A stretch of 7,199 nucleotides of DNA. Origin: Lustribacter sp049512335 (GTDB lineage Bacteria > Vulcanimicrobiota > Vulcanimicrobiia > Vulcanimicrobiales > Vulcanimicrobiaceae). The stretch is from NCBI GenBank assembly GCA_049512335.1, contig JBEKXE010000194.1, positions 1 through 7,199 on the forward strand. The letters run 5' to 3'. This document shows positions 6,105 to 7,199 of this stretch, piece by piece (position 1 is the stretch's first letter; each line of letters starts with the position of its first letter). The notes below the pieces were generated by a model, which saw nothing but the letters and a program-made list of their open reading frames with translations, had not been told where the DNA came from and made no database searches. The translations under genes were made by a program, and so were the position numbers.

Positions 6105-7199
6105 GAGACTTGCGCCCGCAGCGGCAGCATTGATCGTCACCGCATCCCTGCTCGCGGCGTGCAGCGGCGGGGGCGGCGGAGGCTCCACCACCCCGGTAAC
6201 GCCCGTCTCGACGCCCACGCCTACGGCGCAGTCAACCGCCATGGCAAATGCGGCAGCCTTCACGTGCCCGACGAGCGATCAAACGTTGAGCGTCGCAAGT
6301 GCGAACGCGGGCGCCGGCAGCGAGGCCGTGCGCCGTGTGTCGGGCCTGCACGTGAATCGCGGTCCAGCAAACACGGCAACCGGATTGCTTGCGGTAACCT
6401 ATAGCGCCGCAACCGTCGCCGGCAGCCGCGCGACCGCGGCCACCGCGCGCGAACAAGCATCCGGGGCAACGCTGGTCCACCAACTCACCTTTGCGCGCAC
6501 GGGCCTCGTCACGCACATCTTGTCGGTCCCGGTTGCCCAGATGACGACGATCGCTGCGTCCCTGCGTTCGCAGTCGGGCGTGGAAAGCGTCGCGCCGACC
6601 GGGCTGCGGCGGTACTCGACCGCGGTCACGAGCGGATATTTCCCGAACGACCCGTACTTCGACGGCTTCACGCAGCAGGAGAACATCAACGCCGGAAATC
6701 CGGCGCCTTCGACGCAAGTCGGGCCGTACTATGAAAGCAGCCTCGTGCCCGGCCAGTGGGACATGCACGCGATCAAGCTCGAAGACGCGTTCGCGTACAG
6801 CCAGTCTCCTAACGGTTCGGGTATCGTGAAAAGCGGTGCGCTCGGTTCGTCCAGCGTGAAGATCGCGATCATCGATACCGGCGAGGATCCGAATCATCCG
6901 GATCTGGGCTCGAAGATCGAGTACCAGAAGTGCTTCATCACGAACGAAGCCGGCACGGCACAATCCACGAGCAGCTTCGAAACCGACCCGACCGGTCACG
7001 GCACCGACGTCGCCGGCATCGCCGCCGCGGCCACGAACAACAACTTCGGCTTTACGGGGACCGGCGGCAACGTCATGATCTATGCATACCGCGTCTTCCC
7101 GACCCCGGACGACAACTGCGCCAGCGACGGTTCGAACGATCCGCAGTGCAGTTCGAGCACCGTCGACATCGCCGATGCGATCGATGATGCGGTGACGCA
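6064..7199 (+). CDS. Subtilisin-family (S8) serine protease lipoprotein, 3' end outside window
   Basis: N-terminal part (about 378 codons) of a secreted peptidase of family S8. A lipobox, LLAAC (Cys codon 6160-6162), follows a K-R-containing n-region and hydrophobic stretch, so the protein is probably lipid-anchored. A Gly/Ser/Thr/Pro-rich tether comes next. Numbered from TTG 6064, residues about 108-178 resemble an inhibitor-I9-type propeptide, ending SQSGVESVAP. Then comes NDPYF and QWDMHAIKLEDAF, typical of the region before the S8 core. The catalytic Asp is in IAIIDTGEDPNHPDL (D271, codon 6874-6876) and the catalytic His in TGHGTDVAG (H312, codon 6997-6999). The usual HGTHVAG has Asp in place of the second His here. 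The oxyanion Asn and catalytic Ser lie beyond the window. Start uncertain: in-frame options are ATG 6004 (101-base overlap with the preceding gene), TTG 6064 (41-base overlap) and TTG 6130 (too short a signal); none has a clear ribosome binding site. Translation may be coupled to the upstream gene. Confidence 0.85.
   Translation, partial: MGSASDRCTSITGKRLAPAAAALIVTASLLAACSGGGGGGSTTPVTPVSTPTPTAQSTAMANAAAFTCPTSDQTLSVASANAGAGSEAVRRVSGLHVNRGPANTATGLLAVTYSAATVAGSRATAATAREQASGATLVHQLTFARTGLVTHILSVPVAQMTTIAASLRSQSGVESVAPTGLRRYSTAVTSGYFPNDPYFDGFTQQENINAGNPAPSTQVGPYYESSLVPGQWDMHAIKLEDAFAYSQSPNGSGIVKSGALGSSSVKIAIIDTGEDPNHPDLGSKIEYQKCFITNEAGTAQSTSSFETDPTGHGTDVAGIAAAATNNNFGFTGTGGNVMIYAYRVFPTPDDNCASDGSNDPQCSSSTVDIADAIDDAVT

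Noticed and set aside
6232..6999. 255-codon open frame on the minus strand
   Set aside because: Antisense to the S8 protease, whose motifs are clear; the translation is Arg-rich and shows no recognisable domain.
1..7199. CRISPR arrays, tRNA or rRNA genes, insertion sequences
   Set aside because: No spaced repeat series, cloverleaf, rRNA-like stretch, transposase or terminal inverted repeats were seen.

Overview
The window carries four consecutive plus-strand genes, all for exported proteins, in GC-rich DNA behind a short AT-rich leader. Outer-membrane TonB-dependent receptors, Sec signal peptides, a lipobox and a periplasmic-type c-heme site point to a diderm (Gram-negative-type) bacterium. 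The sequence alone does not fix the phylum. The mix of a large TonB receptor, a regulatory-domain/propeller cytochrome and an S8 protease lipoprotein would suit Acidobacteriota or Candidatus Eremiobacterota, but that is an impression from gene style, not a measurement.

Layout. Positions 1-175 form an AT-rich leader with a perfect 14-bp tandem repeat and a second pair of short direct repeats; it probably holds the promoter. 176-3064 encodes a TonB-dependent receptor whose N-terminus carries an extra domain resembling one lobe of a PstS-type phosphate-binding protein. A strong intrinsic-terminator-like hairpin follows at 3082-3127. 3204-5390 encodes an exported protein with a carboxypeptidase-regulatory-like domain, one CxxCH heme site and a long C-terminal region that looks like a beta-propeller. 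5391-5684 is non-coding and holds two hairpins, a possible ECF-type promoter and a ribosome binding site. 5685-6104 encodes a small secreted protein with an OB-fold-like domain. From about 6064 to the window end runs a subtilisin-family (S8) protease lipoprotein, cut off before its catalytic serine.

How the genes may relate. The receptor would import a ligand across the outer membrane and the single-heme protein would work in the periplasm beside it. The two share a very similar translation-initiation sequence but are separated by a terminator, so they are not a simple operon. The small OB-fold protein and the protease overlap and are probably co-transcribed. No substrate can be named from sequence. 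The most unusual item is the receptor with its N-terminal periplasmic-binding-protein lobe, in which the usual phosphate-binding SGT loop is not conserved.
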